Positions 22,161 through 34,566 of a DNA stretch of 64,000 nucleotides are shown piece after piece. This stretch comes from Cornus controversa (lineage: Eukaryota > Streptophyta > Magnoliopsida > Cornales > Cornaceae). The stretch lies in contig CM048846.1 in the NCBI GenBank assembly GCA_026545225.1, forward strand, positions 39,319,501 to 39,383,500, given 5' to 3'. Under the pieces are notes generated by a model, which saw nothing but the letters and a program-made list of their open reading frames with translations, was not told the DNA's origin and made no database searches. How positions within the stretch are numbered: the first letter of the stretch is position 1; every line of letters begins with the position of its first letter. The translations under genes were made by a program, and so were the position numbers.

Positions 22161-24830
22161 GTAGTTGCCTTCAGAAATTTTATCATTTTGCTAATGCTGA
22201 AGAGGTGTCTTATAGACAGAAATCTAGGATTCAGTGGCTGCACTTAGGGGATAAAAATACTACATATTTCCATAAACAAGTGAACCAAAGAAGAGCACAA
22301 AATTCCATATGATCTATTACTACTGAGGATGGTAGGTACTTTGATCAAAGGGAGCTGTATGTTGAAGAAATTTTAAAGTTTTATAAGAAACTGTTAAGTA
22401 ATACAGATAATGGTAGGATTATTCCTAATATTGATCAGTATGTGGATAAACCTATTGATCAAGAGCAAGCTATACAGATGCAGAGGCCTGTCACAGCTGA
22501 TGAAATTCAGTCTACTATTTTGGCCTTTAAGGATGACAAAACTCCTGGAAGTGATGGGTTTAATGCTGTTTTCTTCAAGAAGACATGGCATATTATTAAG
22601 TATGATGTTACTAAAGCTGTTCAATCTTTTTTCTTATCTGGAAGAATGTTGAAGGAGATTAATTCTACTATTGTTACATTGGTTCCAAAGGTTCAGAATC
22701 CATCTTGTGTTGGGGATTTTCGGCCTATAATTTCAGTATCTAATGTTATATACAAGTGTATAGCTAAGATCATAGCTAATAGACTCAAGCCAGTGTTGCC
22801 CAACTGTATAAGTTCTAATCAGGGGGCTTTTGTGCCAGGAAGGAGCATAACTGATAATATTTTACTTGCACAGGAACTGTTAAGGAACGATCAGAAAAAT
22901 TCTAAACCTGGGAGGGTGGCTGTGAAGGTTAATCTTAGAAAAGCTTATGACAGTGTCCTGGTCTTTTATGGAAGCCACTTTGAAGGCTTTTAAAATTCCT
23001 GAGCAGGTTGTAAAATGGATTATGACATGCATGACAATAGCAAAGTTTTCTATAAATATCAACGGTTGCCTTGAAGGGTATTTTGCAAATGGTAGGGGCT
23101 TAAGGCAGGGAGACCCTATGTCTCCTTATCTTTTTGTGATGGGAATGGAAATTTTGACTGGTTTACTCAAAAACAAGATTGAACAAGGAACTTTCTGCTA
23201 TCACTGGAAATGTTTAGAATTGAAGCTGCCTAGTCTATTTTTGCAGATGACCTTATGATATTTACAGTTGGCAACCTATCTTCTATTGAGATTGTGAAAG
23301 CTGCTCTGGATGAGTTTGGTGTTCTGTCTGGGCTTCTGCCAAACAATGCTAAAAGTATTATTTTCTGTTCTGGTTTAAACTCTTGCTTGGTTGATCAAAT
23401 TAAAAATACAATGCATTTTGCTGTTGGTGAGTTACCTGTGAGATACTTGGGAGTCCCCCTCTTATCCACAAAGTTGAAAAGGGATCACTGTAATGACCTG
23501 GTGGCAGAATTACTTCCAGAATCAAATCTTGGATGAGTAGATACTTATCTTATGCTGGTAGGCTACAATTGATAAATACTGTACTCTTTTCTGTTCAAGT
23601 GTTCTGTGCTTCTACTTTCAGTCTTCCAAAATCTGTTATGGAAGAGATTACTGCGGTATTAAGGAAGTTTTTATGGAAAGGGTCCACTCCTAGTGAAGGT
23701 GGGAATCAAGTATCTTGGGAGAATATATGCTTGCCAAAGGTAGAGGGTGGTTTAGGTGTAAAAGATTTATCAACGTGGAATGTGGCAGCTATGTCCAAAC
23801 ACCTATGGAAAGTTATAGAACCTACTTCAGAATCTATTTGGGTTGATTGGGTTCATATATACCTGATTAAACAAAAGTGTTTCTGGAATCTCAAAATACC
23901 ATATGATTGCTCATGGACTTGGAGGAGAATTTTAAAGATGAGAGATGCTTTCAGGAATATTATTCAGGTGAAGATTGGGGATGGCAAGTTAACATCATTA
24001 TGGTATGATTATGGGCTGCCGTTAGGTCCTATATCCTTGCAATATGATAACAGAATCATTAGAGACTCGGGCCTAGGAAATGAAGCAAAAGTAAGTGCTG
24101 TTATCCAAGGGAATGATTGGAAATGGCCTTCTACTAACACTCTGGAGTGGATGAACCTAAGGAGCAGTATCTCAAATGACTTTAAACCTAATCCAAGACA
24201 ATCTAATAGGATTTGTTGGCTGCCTGCAAAAGATAAATTCTCTATTGAATCTGCTTGGAAGTTTTTAAGGAGCTAAGGTCGATTGGAAAGATGTGATATG
24301 GTTCACTCAAGCTATTCCAAAACATGCCTTGCTGTTGTGGTTAGTTGTGCAGAACAGATTATGGACTCAACAACATATGTTGCAAGTTGGGATTATCCAT
24401 TCGTGAAGTTGTGTGTTCTGCAGAAGTAGAGTGGAGGATAGGGCACATCTATACTTTGAATGCAGCTTTACAAATAGAATTTGGGGGACTGTGAAAACTA
24501 AATGTGTATTGACCTGGCCTAATCAGAACTGGGATAATATTATCCAATGGGCCTGTTTGAATATGAAGGGTAAAACTTTAGTTTCCATTGTTAATAGGCT
24601 ATCTTTTGCAACTGTAGTGTATGAGGTGTGGAGAGAAAGGAACCGAAGAGTTTTCAAAGGGAATTCAAGTACTGTGAGACTATTATTAAAACAATAGTGC
24701 AAATAGTAAAACTTAAACTGTTCATCGTTGGTAAGGTTGACAGGTCTTCTACTAACAATTGGTTGCAAGTGGAATGGGGCCTTCCAGATTCTATCTTTTC
24801 AAATGATTAAGTCTATGTTGAAGACCAAGG
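22161..24830 (+). pseudogene. LINE-A ORF2, reverse transcriptase and zf-RVT part
   Basis: Reads QKFYHFANAEE, RIQWLHLGDKNTTYFHKQ, then the RT core: LAFKDDKTPGSDGFNAVFF, FRPIISVSNVIYKCIAK, NQGAFVPGRSITDNILLAQE, GLRQGDPMSPYLFVMGME, FADDLMIF (catalytic Asp pair) and YLGVPLLSTKLKR. The C-terminal region (WNVAAMSKHLW, GNDWKW, zf-RVT) follows. Frame changes near 22,960, 23,235, 23,520 and 24,275 and a stop near 22,310 break it. In an intact copy this makes cDNA at the nicked site. Key residues of the active site remain, so decay is moderate. Confidence 0.9.
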
Positions 24831-25174
24831 ATATCTAAAAGAACAGGTTTTGGTTCTATTGTTTGCAGCATTTGATTCTCTTTTTGTGTCTGATTCTTAA
24901 TTGGCTTCATAAAATTGAGGAAGGTAATGGGATGGAGTTCTACGTGGGTCACTCTTGAGAGTCGTGGTGCAAGTGCAAATTGGGGTTTTCTGTACTCATC
25001 TTGTTGGTTCTCTTTTTTTTCGCAGATTTATTTCTTTGGGAAAAGTTGTGTTTGTTTGTGGATTTTAGATCTTTGGTGGTTGTTGGGTTTTCACATTTGA
25101 TAGCCTCCTTGGGGTATGCCTCAAGTCAATCTGTATTTGGCTTTGTTAAATGAATACAAATCGCTCACCTTTCC

Positions 25175-25192
25175 AAAAAAAAAAAAAAAAAA
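25175..25192 (+). other. LINE-A poly(A) tail
   Basis: A run of 18 A ends the element. The exon of the opposite-strand DUF828 fragment begins 33 bp further on. Confidence 0.9.
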
Positions 25193-25617
25193 TTTGAGAG
25201 CTACATTTGCAATAATTGGCATACCTGTTGCGGTTGCAGCTGTCAATGTCATGATATCCCCAGCTGAACATACATTAACTGCAGAACTAACTACTGAAGC
25301 AAGGTGATCACGCTCAGCCCCCATAACACACTGAGCTGAGACCAATGTAGCAGCAGAAGCAACAGCCATATCAGTTTTAGCCATCTGCTCGTCTTTCCCT
25401 GACCCAGATGAGGCAGCAGTAGCAGCAGCAATGGCAGCCACTGCGGCAGCAACCCTATAGCAACTGAAACGGCAGCATGGAGCTGGGCATTTTGAGCTCT
25501 TGTCTCCTTTTTCTTCTTCTCCTTCCTATCCTTTAACCACCTCCCAACAGTCTTCCCTCCGCCACCAGTGGCTCCACTTCTGTACTGGGTGTTCAATTGG
25601 TTGTTCAAACCACAAAA

Positions 25618-26759
25618 CTACAACACAAACAAGTGTTAGTCTCCAGAATTCACTAATACAGGGTGTAGGTATGCACCCATTTGACATTAGTAGTGTAGTT
25701 TAACAGGAGAAGCACAACAATTCTAAAATAGGCGTGTTTGATTAGAAAGCACCCACCCACCCAAGGGCATGGACATGGAAGCCATGAAACCCAGGCCTGA
25801 GACCAGAAAGACTTCCAATGACAGTAGTTGGACATGGACATTTAAAAAAAGAAAGTTAATCATGCAGGAATTCCAAAATGAACTGCATATTTTTGCCTAA
25901 CCAACTGGGTAGAGTTCAGCTACCATCTCCTTCTTTGGTGAAATTGACAGTTCCACTCACACCCTCATTACTCATTACTGCTAAGAACAGCAACAGCCTT
26001 CACCATTGTTCTAAGTGAACTAACATAAAAAATTGTTAGAAATTCATAACTATAATATTATAACTTTAAAAAAAGAAAGGAACATACTAATCTTGGAAGC
26101 GATCATAAAAAGGATATATAGGCCTGATTAACTAGGACATGATTGCATAGAAGTCCATTCATCTAGAGAGTGTTTGAAGCACAAATTATACTACAAGGGT
26201 GCCAATATCACCAAGTTTTTCAGTCAAGTGTGATGGCGCATTATTAAGAGAAATATATATAGCCCACAGTTAAGAGGGAAAAAAAAAAGAGGCAAAACCG
26301 CATTTATGTAACTTGCCCCACATAGTCAGGATTCAGCTTCAAAGATAAAAATTATGTAAGTTTTATTTTTTCTAAATTCTAAAGTCAAATGGTTTATTAA
26401 ACAAAACATCACATCAATGTATCATCGTGGGAGAAACGATTACATTTAGCATATGTAACAAGCCTTTGAACCCTAGGTTACCCCTAGTGGACGAGTTGTA
26501 GTCTTGTGAGGGTTTCCAAAAATGCTACCCACAAAACCATTCAAAATTTTTGTTTAAACATTAATTAAGAAGAGGACTACAATATATAATTACAAGACTT
26601 GCATTCAATAATACTTTCAAATCTTTAAATTCCATAATTCAAAGCAATGGTGCCCATGCACAATTTACATCAACACATCTCAAAGCAACCAAATCTAGCT
26701 CCCTTGTGAAAAGTGAACTAACAGTCTGTCTCATGTGGTATAACCCAGCTTCGAATATA
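25618..26759. other. Flank of the DUF828 fragment, no gene recognised
   Basis: Upstream DUF828 exons were sought on the minus strand and not found. AT-rich with short homopolymers only. Confidence 0.4.
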
Positions 26760-27660
26760 TTAAGTCATATCCCTTCAACTCACTAGCTCCATCAAGCTGC
26801 CTCTGTTTATCTGCTAATTCCCTCCTAGCATTATTCACTAATGCCTACCATTCAACACTTTTAAACCAGCTTTAATCATTTTTAACTTCTGGGTTACTCT
26901 AAACATAGGAGTACCATGTACCTTATTATGCCACACCTCAGCTACCAAAGGATAGAAATCAGGATGCTCAATGAGATGGTTATTAAATCTGAAAGGTTTC
27001 TTATGCTTCTGGGTACCTGAGTCAATTTTCACCAGCATAAGAGAATGGTCAGATAGACCAGCAGTTTTAAAAATAGCTTCAGAGTTCTTAAACATAGATA
27101 CCCAACAATCATTGACTAGGATTCTATCTAGTTTCCTAAATAAAGTAGAATTGGACCAGGTAAACTTGACTCTAGAATGCTTCAAATCCAGGAGCTCAGC
27201 AGCATCAATACACTCGCCAAACTCCTTCATACTTTCTGTCCACTCAGTAGAACCACCCAGTTTCTTATGTCTGAACCTAATTGCATTAAAATCCCCAGCC
27301 AGCACCCAAGCATCATTAGAGTGATCTCGAGCCAAGTTCAGTAATTCAGACCATAGCAACCTTCCTTTCATACTACAATTATCACCATAGATCCATGTAG
27401 CCACAAATTTATCAGAACCACCTCTCACCTTAACATAGCAGTGAATGAGCTGGTCACTTATTTTGAGAACATTCATCTCCAATCGATTATTATCCCAGTA
27501 TACCCAAATCCTCCCTCTAGTAGAGAATTGATAATTATGCTCCATCATCCAACCCTTAGCAATATTATTCAGGACCCTCTCTTTATTAGGCTCCTTAATT
27601 TTAGTCTCAATGAAACCAAACAAATTGCCTGATAATCCTACTAACTTCTTTTTGTTTATG
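26760..27660 (-). pseudogene. LINE-B ORF2, endonuclease part only
   Basis: On the minus strand: MLLAAWNIRSLNKPHKQKEV, a frameshift, then LFGFIETKIKE, VLAGDFNAIRFRHKKLGG, FTWSNSTLFRKLDRILVN and GLSDHSLMLVKID, all endonuclease motifs of an L1-like ORF2. After LKVLN the frame shifts again and similarity stops near 26,760 (ARRELADKQRQLDGASEL). No reverse transcriptase follows. LINEs are usually truncated at the 5' end, so loss of the 3' half points to a later deletion or rearrangement. Confidence 0.85.
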
Positions 27661-27699
27661 AGGCTTATTTAAACTTCTAATATTCCAAGCTGCCAACAA

Positions 27700-28930
27700 C
27701 ATAAAAGAATAAGATGTAGTATGGACCTCCTCAAGTAGTCCCTTTCAAAGGAGACTTTAACAAAACACATCTCTTAGGCATTAACAAGGTACAGAAAATT
27801 CCTTTGGTCTTTTCAACACCAATACCCTTGTTAATTAACAAAACAGCCCCCCTATTCGCACCAACAACAAGAGCAGGAATTACCTCTGGCTTGGAAACAT
27901 CCTCCTCCCCATTTGACTCATTTTGCAACAACTCTGTTTGATTGAGCACTTCAAATTTATGAAGCCTGAACAGCGGGTTGCAACACACTAGCTCCCACTT
28001 GTCCCCCACTGAATTCACCTCAGTAACCACCACAATATTACCAAATGAAGCATGTTGAATATCTCAATCCTAGCCAAAAAAAGACTCACCATCACGCTCC
28101 ACAACTGTTCCTTTTTTTGTTACCATCTTCCAGACTTGCTCAGGTGCCCCCACCTTGGTCTTCAGATCCTGAACCTGAGCTAGACCCCCACTCTTAGAAC
28201 TTTAATTTGGCGTAGAATGACCAAATTTGCAGCATTCCTTACAAACCATAGGCTTCCATTGATATTCCACAAAAATAGGTATATAATACCCATTCGGTAA
28301 CTTCAAATCAAATTCTGAAACTAGCTCATCTTCCACCCTAACCTCAATACAAACCCTAGTATAGCTAAATCTTTTATGTTCCAAAGTCATAGCATCAACA
28401 TACAAAGGCTTTCCCACTGCACTAGCTAGATAGCTTAAACCCATGGGCGTCCAAAACTCTATTGGGACATTAAATAACTTTATCCACAGAGGAATTTTAT
28501 CCAACGAATCCTTATGTAGCTCCATGCCCTCCTTCCATTTCTGCATAACAATAGGCCTATTTAGGAAATGCCATGGCCCTTGCTCAAAAACTTCATCCCT
28601 ACACTTCTCACTTTCAAATTTGAAGAAAAAAAAACCCTTCTCTGTAGCCAGCACCTCTTTTAAGCCATGAGAAGACCACAGCTTCTGAGCAATGGAGTTC
28701 ACAGTATAAAATGGCAGCTTCTTATCCACGAAATAACCCACCAGAGTTGCTGACCAACCTTTCACGCCTTCTGTTGGTATTTCTGGGGGAGGAGACACCA
28801 CTCTTTTCAAATTCTCCGTTGAAGGAGGATAAAAACCAAACAGTTCTTTAGATACAGTTGGTTTACCGGTTACGATCGAAGACCAAGTCGGGGCCTGACC
28901 CGGTACTTCAATAGGTTCATTCATGATATC
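27700..28930 (-). pseudogene. LINE-B ORF1 (DUF4283 protein)
   Basis: The start at 28,924 (MNEPIEVPGQAPTWSSIVTG) gives 240 residues: N-terminal leader, GWSATLVGYFVDKKLPFYTV, EVLATEKGFFFFKFESEKC, IPLWIKLFNVPIEFWTPMG, EYQWKPMVCKECCKFGHSTP. The CCHC knuckle lacks its last Cys because a stop follows at 28,202. The C-terminal part continues in broken frames to about 27,730 (KWELVCCNPLFRLHKFEVLN). It is similar to, but clearly not identical with, LINE-A ORF1, so it is a separate element of the same clade. Confidence 0.85.
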
Positions 28931-28942
28931 ACTCCATGCGTC

Positions 28943-29390
28943 AGAACACGAACACTCAATGCTTACTGAGACAAGAGGCTCGATTACTCGTGAAAAGGAT
29001 CAAATTGATTTGCTATTTATCAAATATATATATATATATATATATATTTAAGTCAAGTAAAACACACTTCTCTTTTTCTTCTTTTTTTTCCATTGATTTA
29101 TTGATTGTGCAATGTCTTGGTCCATTAAGTTCTTTGAAAGATTTATGTAGCATGTTTTTAGTCAGTGACTCCCAAACCAGATGGCTTTAGGGCACTAGGT
29201 GTCAAGACACCCCTACGAACCTAATAACTCAAATGAACTAAGTTACAAACCAAGACAACCAATGCTCACGCGAATACTCAATACTTACTGAGGCAAAAGG
29301 CCCGGTTACTCATGAAAATGATCAAATTGATTTGCTATTCATCAAATATATATATATTTTTTTGAAGTTAAGTAAAACACATCATCGGTA
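28943..29390. repeat. Direct repeat pair of TE origin
   Basis: 28943-29070 and 29264-29390 share ACTCAATGCTTACTGAGRCA, GATCAAATTGATTTGCTAT and the following TATATA run with about 85-90% identity by eye. Between them, 29163-29240 (GACTCCCAAACCAGATGGCT, ACTAGGTGTCAAGACACCCC) matches 62,790-62,860. These are non-coding pieces of an LTR-element family. Confidence 0.6.
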
Positions 29391-30479
29391 TTCATTCTCA
29401 AGGGATACTAATTACTATCAAGCATATGTAATCTAACAACTCAGAGCCAAAGTTTATATACCCCACGAGATTATGCTAATATGTCCGTGTATGTTAGAAA
29501 TTCATTATTACATAACCTTTGTGTGTTTCCAGGGTAAGGCAAAGAAGGTTGTACCAGCACAGAATCTCTAGTTTGAAATTTTGACGTCCTAGATAGAAAC
29601 TGGGACGTTGTGTAGGCTATTTAAGGTGATTTATGAAACCAAAATTAAAGTTTATGTCTTTCATATTCCTTGGTTTGGTCTATTATCTTATTTTTCACTA
29701 AATTTCTGTTCTTTTCTAGGATACTTGCAACAGAAAAAGCAACCAGCAGAATCTGGGCACTATTAAGTCGTCAAACTTGTGTACTAAGATAATTGAGTAC
29801 ACAAGTCTAGCAGAAACTGTTGTATGCAATCTGGCTTCAATTACTCTGCCACAATTTGTTAGGGAGAAGGTGGGTCATTCATGCAATGCATGTAAAATTA
29901 AGGAGCTCTTCTTTTGTTCAATTTTTAATTCATTTGGCAATGATTGTGTTGTTTATGGCAGGCGGTTCTGATAGAGTCACATCTGTCCAAGCTTGTTGGT
30001 AGTAAAGGTTCTAAGAATCGATATTTTGATTTTGACAAACTAGCAGAGGTCTGGTTTATTTTCTCTTATTATTTCCTTTGTGTATCTGTGCTTTGACATT
30101 CTTCCTTACCAGTTGTGATGATTGAGTTATCGATCTTTTCAAGTTGTGTTAAAAATTAATTGATGTTGGGATAGGTTACTGCAATAGTGACTTTGAATCT
30201 CAACAAAATAATTGATATTAATCACTACCCAGTTGAAACTGCAAAGAGGTCAAACTTGCGACACAGGCGCATTGGTATTGGAGTCCAGGGTCTTCCAGAT
30301 ACCTTCATTTTGCATGGCATGACATGACATTTGATTCATCAGAGGTAAAAACTAATTTCTTATCATGCTACTTTGTTGTATCTTCAAACTAATTTGCTTA
30401 AATAAAATTTGTTCTTCGCAGGTTATTCTTCAACTAGACATGTGGGGAGTAACACCTTCAAATCGGTGGGATTGGGATA

Positions 30480-30720
30480 TGTAGAAAAATGAGATTGAAT
30501 TCTTTAATATTCTCATTACATTCTAACCAATATTTACATGACTATATATAGAGGAAGGAGAGAATGTTTTCCTCAAATCAAGTAACTAATTACACCACTA
30601 ATATAGTAAGCTAAAAATAGGAAAGCTATAAAATAAGAAACAACTAATCAGACAGAGAATCAATAACTAATCTCAGTAACTAATTCCTAGGAATCAGGGA
30701 GAAAATCACCGATTTCCACA
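30480..30720 (-). repeat. 3' LTR of the copia element
   Basis: Read on the minus strand it begins TGTGGAAATCGG and ends TTTTTCTACA. The last 110 bp or so match 34,622-34,732 with gaps. Confidence 0.85.
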
Positions 30721-32380
30721 CTCCCCCTCAAGCTAGGTTGTAGATGTTGAGTAAACCTAGCTTTGGAAATAAGATATTCAAATGTCTTTCGTGGCAAGGC
30801 TTTAGTCAGGATGTCTGCTGTCTGCTGACTATTCGGGATATACAGAAGTGGTATGGTGTTGTTCTCTATCTTTTCTTGGATAAAGTGTCGATCCATTTCC
30901 ACATGTTTTGTTCTATCATGGTGCACTGGATTCTTAGCTATGTTGATTGTTGACTGATCATCACTAGACACTTTTATGGACCTCGAGATAGGAACTCCTA
31001 GCTCATAGAGCATTCTTTTCAACCAAATTCTCTCACAAATACCATTTGTAAGAGCTCTAAATTCTGCTTCTGCGCTGTTGTGTGACACTACTGATTGCTT
31101 TTTACTTTGCCAAGTAACTAAATTATCCCAAAAATAAGTGCAGTAACCTCGTATATCAGTTACAGAACCTGCCCAATCTGCATCAGTAAGTATTCTAACT
31201 TTCTTAGTTGTTGTCTTCTGGAAGAACAATCCTTGTCCTGGTGTCATCTTCAAGTATCTTAGAATCCTGTATACTGAGTCCATGTGCTCTTCTGTTGGGT
31301 TGTTCATGAATAGACTCACCATACTTACAGCAAAGCTGATATCTGGTCTAGTATGAGATAGATATATGAGTTTCCCAACTAATCTCTGGTATCTCCCTTT
31401 GTCAATGGGTGTACTACTATCTTTGCTACCCAATTTTGTAGTGGAGTCCATAGGAGTGTCAGCTGGTTTATATCCAAGCATTCATGTTTCTTTCAAGAAA
31501 TCTAGTACATACTTTTTTTGAGAAATTGAAATACCTCTCTTAACCCGAGCTACTTCCATGCCAAGGAAGTATTTGAGATTGCCCAAATCTTTGTTCTCGA
31601 ACTCTTAGCTATGAAGCTTTTGAGCTTTATAATTTCTTCATCATGATCCTCAGTTAGAATAATGTCATCAACATACACAATGAGTATTACTTTCTTTCCT
31701 GAGAATGAATGTTTGACAAACATAGTATGGTCTGTCTGGTACTGATCATACCCAAACTTCTTTATAGCCTTGGTAAACCTGTCAAACCATGCTTTCGGTG
31801 ACTGTTTGAGTCTGTATAAAGACTTTTTGAGTTTGCAGACTTTGTTGAGATTAATTAGAGTATCAAAACCAGGAGGAATCTCCATGTACATTTCATCTTC
31901 AAGATCACCATTAAGGACCACATTCTTCATATCTAGCTGATTGAGTGGCCAGTCAAGGTTAGAAGCAAGTGAGAGCAATACCCGAACAATATTGAGTTTA
32001 GCTACAGGTGCAAAAGTCTCTTGGTAATCATTCCCATAGGATTGTGTGAACCCTTTAGCCACCAGACGAGCCTTAAATCTGTTGATACTTCCATCTGAAT
32101 TATGTTTGACGGTGAAAATCCACTTGCAACCTACAGGACGTTTTCTCGATGGCAACTCAAACATCACCCAAGTCCCATTCTTTTCTAGAGCTCGGATTTC
32201 TTCCCAAACAGCCTCTTTCCATTTAGGTATGCTAAGAGCTTCACGTATTGATCTTGGAACCTGTGTTCTGTCAAGATTAATGACAAAGGCACGATGACTA
32301 TGTGATAATCTCCCATATGAGATAAAATTATAAATTGGATGATTAGTGCAAGATCGAGTGCTTTTTCTCAAGGTGATCAT
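30687..32380 (-). pseudogene. Copia reverse transcriptase and RNase H
   Basis: Two frames, 32380-31550 and 31481-30687. The first contains WKEAVWEEIRALEKNGTW, GCKWIFTVKHNSDGSI, RFKARLVAKGFTQ, ETFAPVAKLN, LDMKNVVLNGDLEDEMYMEI, LYRLKQSPKAW and the catalytic VYVDDIIL. The second contains PADTPMDSTTKL, YQRLVGKLIYLSHTRPDISF, RILTDADWAGSVTD, KQSVVSHNSAEAEF and ADILTKALP. A frameshift and a stop near 31,480-31,600 separate them. RT motifs are well kept but SHNSAEAE and LNGDL deviate from the consensus. Confidence 0.92.
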
Positions 32381-32399
32381 AGGTCTATCAAGATCTTCA

Positions 32400-34566
32400 T
32401 CAGGCGTATTATTGAAAGTAAGTTCGTGACTAGTATTACCTGGTGAATTTTGTGATTCCAGACCCTGGTTGGACTCACTAGCTTCTGCAGGATGTGTGTG
32501 AATGGAATACTGGGGACTTTGGTATCTTATTTGAGTGTCAAGCTCGGAATGGACATCACGACTTGGGCTTGGGCTAGAATTTTGATCTATATTAGTTTGG
32601 GATGGTTGAGGTGACTCGATTGGAGATGTATTATTACTGTAAGTCGAATCTAAGGCATCAATGTTCCAAAGCTGATATTATTGAGTGAAGTTCTCTCCTG
32701 AATATCAGTTTTGGAGTTGAAAGGTTGATGTTCAAAGAATGTGACATCCATCGAATTGTAGAATCTGCAAGTGACCGGGGAATAACATTTATACCCTTTC
32801 TGATTTGAGGAGTACCCTACAAATATACATTTGAGAGCCTTAGGATCAAGTTTACTACGGTATTGGCTATGGATGTGAACAAGACTCGAGTAGTAGGGAA
32901 AAATTGAAGAAAAACTTGGAAAGGTGTTTCAAATTTTAAGACTCGCGAGGGCATCCTATTTATCAAGTAAGCAGCTGTTAAGACTGCCTCTCCCCAAAAA
33001 TATTTTTGAACATGTGTGGTGAACATGAGTGATCGGGCAACTTCTAGAATATGTCAGTTTTTTTTTCTGCCACCCCCATTTTGTTGAGGTGTGTCGACAC
33101 AAGAACTTTGATGAACAATGCCCTGACTTCTAATAGAGTCACCAAGAATTTTCTCAAAATACTCTTTTGCATTGTCAGTTTTCAACACTTGTATTTTTGT
33201 TTGAAATTGAGTTTGAACCATATTGTTGAAATTTCTAAAAATCTGGCTGACTTTAGATTTTTATTTCATGAGAAACAACCATGCAATTCTAGTGTGATTG
33301 TCTACAAAAAACACAAACCATCTAGTACCTGTAATATTTTTTATTCTAGATGGCCCCCCACACATCACTATGAATCATAGAAAAAGGATGAGATACTTTC
33401 TATGGTTTAATGTGGTAAGATGTAAGAACATGTTTGAAAATTGACACACCTCACATTGAAGCAATTTCATATTTTTATTCATAAACAAGGATGGAAATAA
33501 CTTTTGGAGATATAAGAAATTGGGATAACCTAGACGATAGTGCCATAACATGACTGTACTATCCTTATTGGAAACAGAAACTAAAGTTTTATTTGAGTGA
33601 ATTTTGGACTCAACACATACCGCATTGTGAGTTTGTCTTCTAGGAGGTTCACCATTCTTGAGAGGATAAAGGACCGAGCACATCCTAGCACTGCCAATTG
33701 TCCTCCCTGAATCCAAAACCTGAAATTCAGACAAATTTGAGAAGACTAACAAAAGATTGCAGTCCAGATTGGGAACATGGAGAACATAATTTAAAGTTAG
33801 GTCCTTCAAAATAATGATAGAACCTGTCCCAGCCACTTTAGAAAGAGATCTATTGACTAGTTTTACAATAAGACTTTCTCGACATGGGTTGTAATTTTGG
33901 AAAAGAGAGACGTCTCATGTCATATGATCAGACGCACCAGAGTCTACTATCCATGTACCCTTGTTTTCTGAATTAACAGTGAGAGCACTCAAGTAATTAC
34001 CTTTGTTTGCCAAAGATCATGTTCCGATGGTATTCTGAGTAGATACTTGTTGTGAGAACATCTTTAGAAGTGCTTCAAGTTGTTCCTTGTTGAAAGGATG
34101 GCATTCCGTGGAGGTAGGAGGTCCTTCTTCAGCAGCCACATGGTTTCCACTGTTTGTCAGGAGCAGGTCTTGAGGGCTTCTAATCTGCAGGCCTGTAATA
34201 GATTTTCCAGCATGTCTCACGGGTGTGGCCTAGTTTTCAGCAGTGGTCACACCATGATCTTCCCTTCTTTGGCCGATTGTCATAGCTTGTGTTCTAGACT
34301 CCTCGGGCGGCTAAGGCTGATGAGTTATTAGATGTAGGAGTGATGGTTGACTCTCCCAACATAACTTTCTTCTTGCTCTCTTTTCTGTGCACCTCGGAGA
34401 AGACTTCTCGGATGTTTGGCAAGGGTTTCATACCTAGTATTCTTCCTTGAACCTCATCTAAATTCTTGTTAAGTCCCACCAGGAACTTATAAATTCTTTT
34501 CTTTTCCATGAATTCTCTGAACTTCTTGGTGTCATTTGGGCAGTCCCATTTCTGGTCTTCAAGCAT
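32400..34566 (-). pseudogene. Copia gag, GAG-pre-integrase and integrase remains
   Basis: 34566-34294 is gag (CPNDTKKFREFMEKKRIYKF, LGMKPLPNIREVFSEV). 33836-33375 is the protease/GAG-pre-integrase region (LTLNYVLHVPNLDCNLL, LWHYRLGYPNF). Around 33,080-32,817 is the integrase end (CVDTPQQNG.., KYFWGEAVLTAAYLINRMPS). Stops and frame changes lie between them, for example just after DTPQQNG. Together they confirm the minus orientation and that polyprotein synthesis is impossible. Confidence 0.85.

Larger units (their letters stand above)
5803..25192 (+). mobile_element. LINE-A: L1-like LINE, nested host of two LTR insertions
   Basis: Removing 6677-17106 and 18288-22160 (each with one copy of its 5-bp target duplication) leaves about 5 kb with ORF1 (DUF4283 plus CCHC knuckle), ORF2 (AP endonuclease, reverse transcriptase, zf-RVT) and an 18-A tail at 25,175-25,192: the full order of a plant L1-clade LINE. 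The 5' end is approximate: the ORF1 frame can be followed back to about 5,803, and a stop lies just upstream. A target duplication was not resolved by eye. It sits in the intron of the DUF828 gene fragment, opposite to that gene. Several stops and frameshifts make it inactive. Confidence 0.9.
5333..25617 (-). pseudogene. VAB: VAN3-binding / FORKED-like (DUF828) gene fragment, split by LINE-A
   Basis: Minus-strand exons at 25617-25225, 5712-5491 and about 5382-5333 read as the conserved core of VAN3-binding/FORKED-like proteins, which act with the ARF-GAP VAN3 in auxin-related vein patterning. Seen: [56 protein letters not shown], then [38 protein letters not shown] and a DLHWKVASVYINRMGQ exon. 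The donor at 25224 (ACA G|GT) and acceptor at 5713 (AG|CA CTG) are in matching phase, so one intron now spans 19.5 kb because LINE-A and its inserts lie in it. Defects: a one-base deletion after LHAAVSVA (about 25,452), loss of about four residues at QCVMGAERD, and no AG at the acceptor of the third exon. The upstream exons and the C-terminal PH-like exons are absent. Family recognition is firm; pseudogene status is an inference from these defects. Confidence 0.8.
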
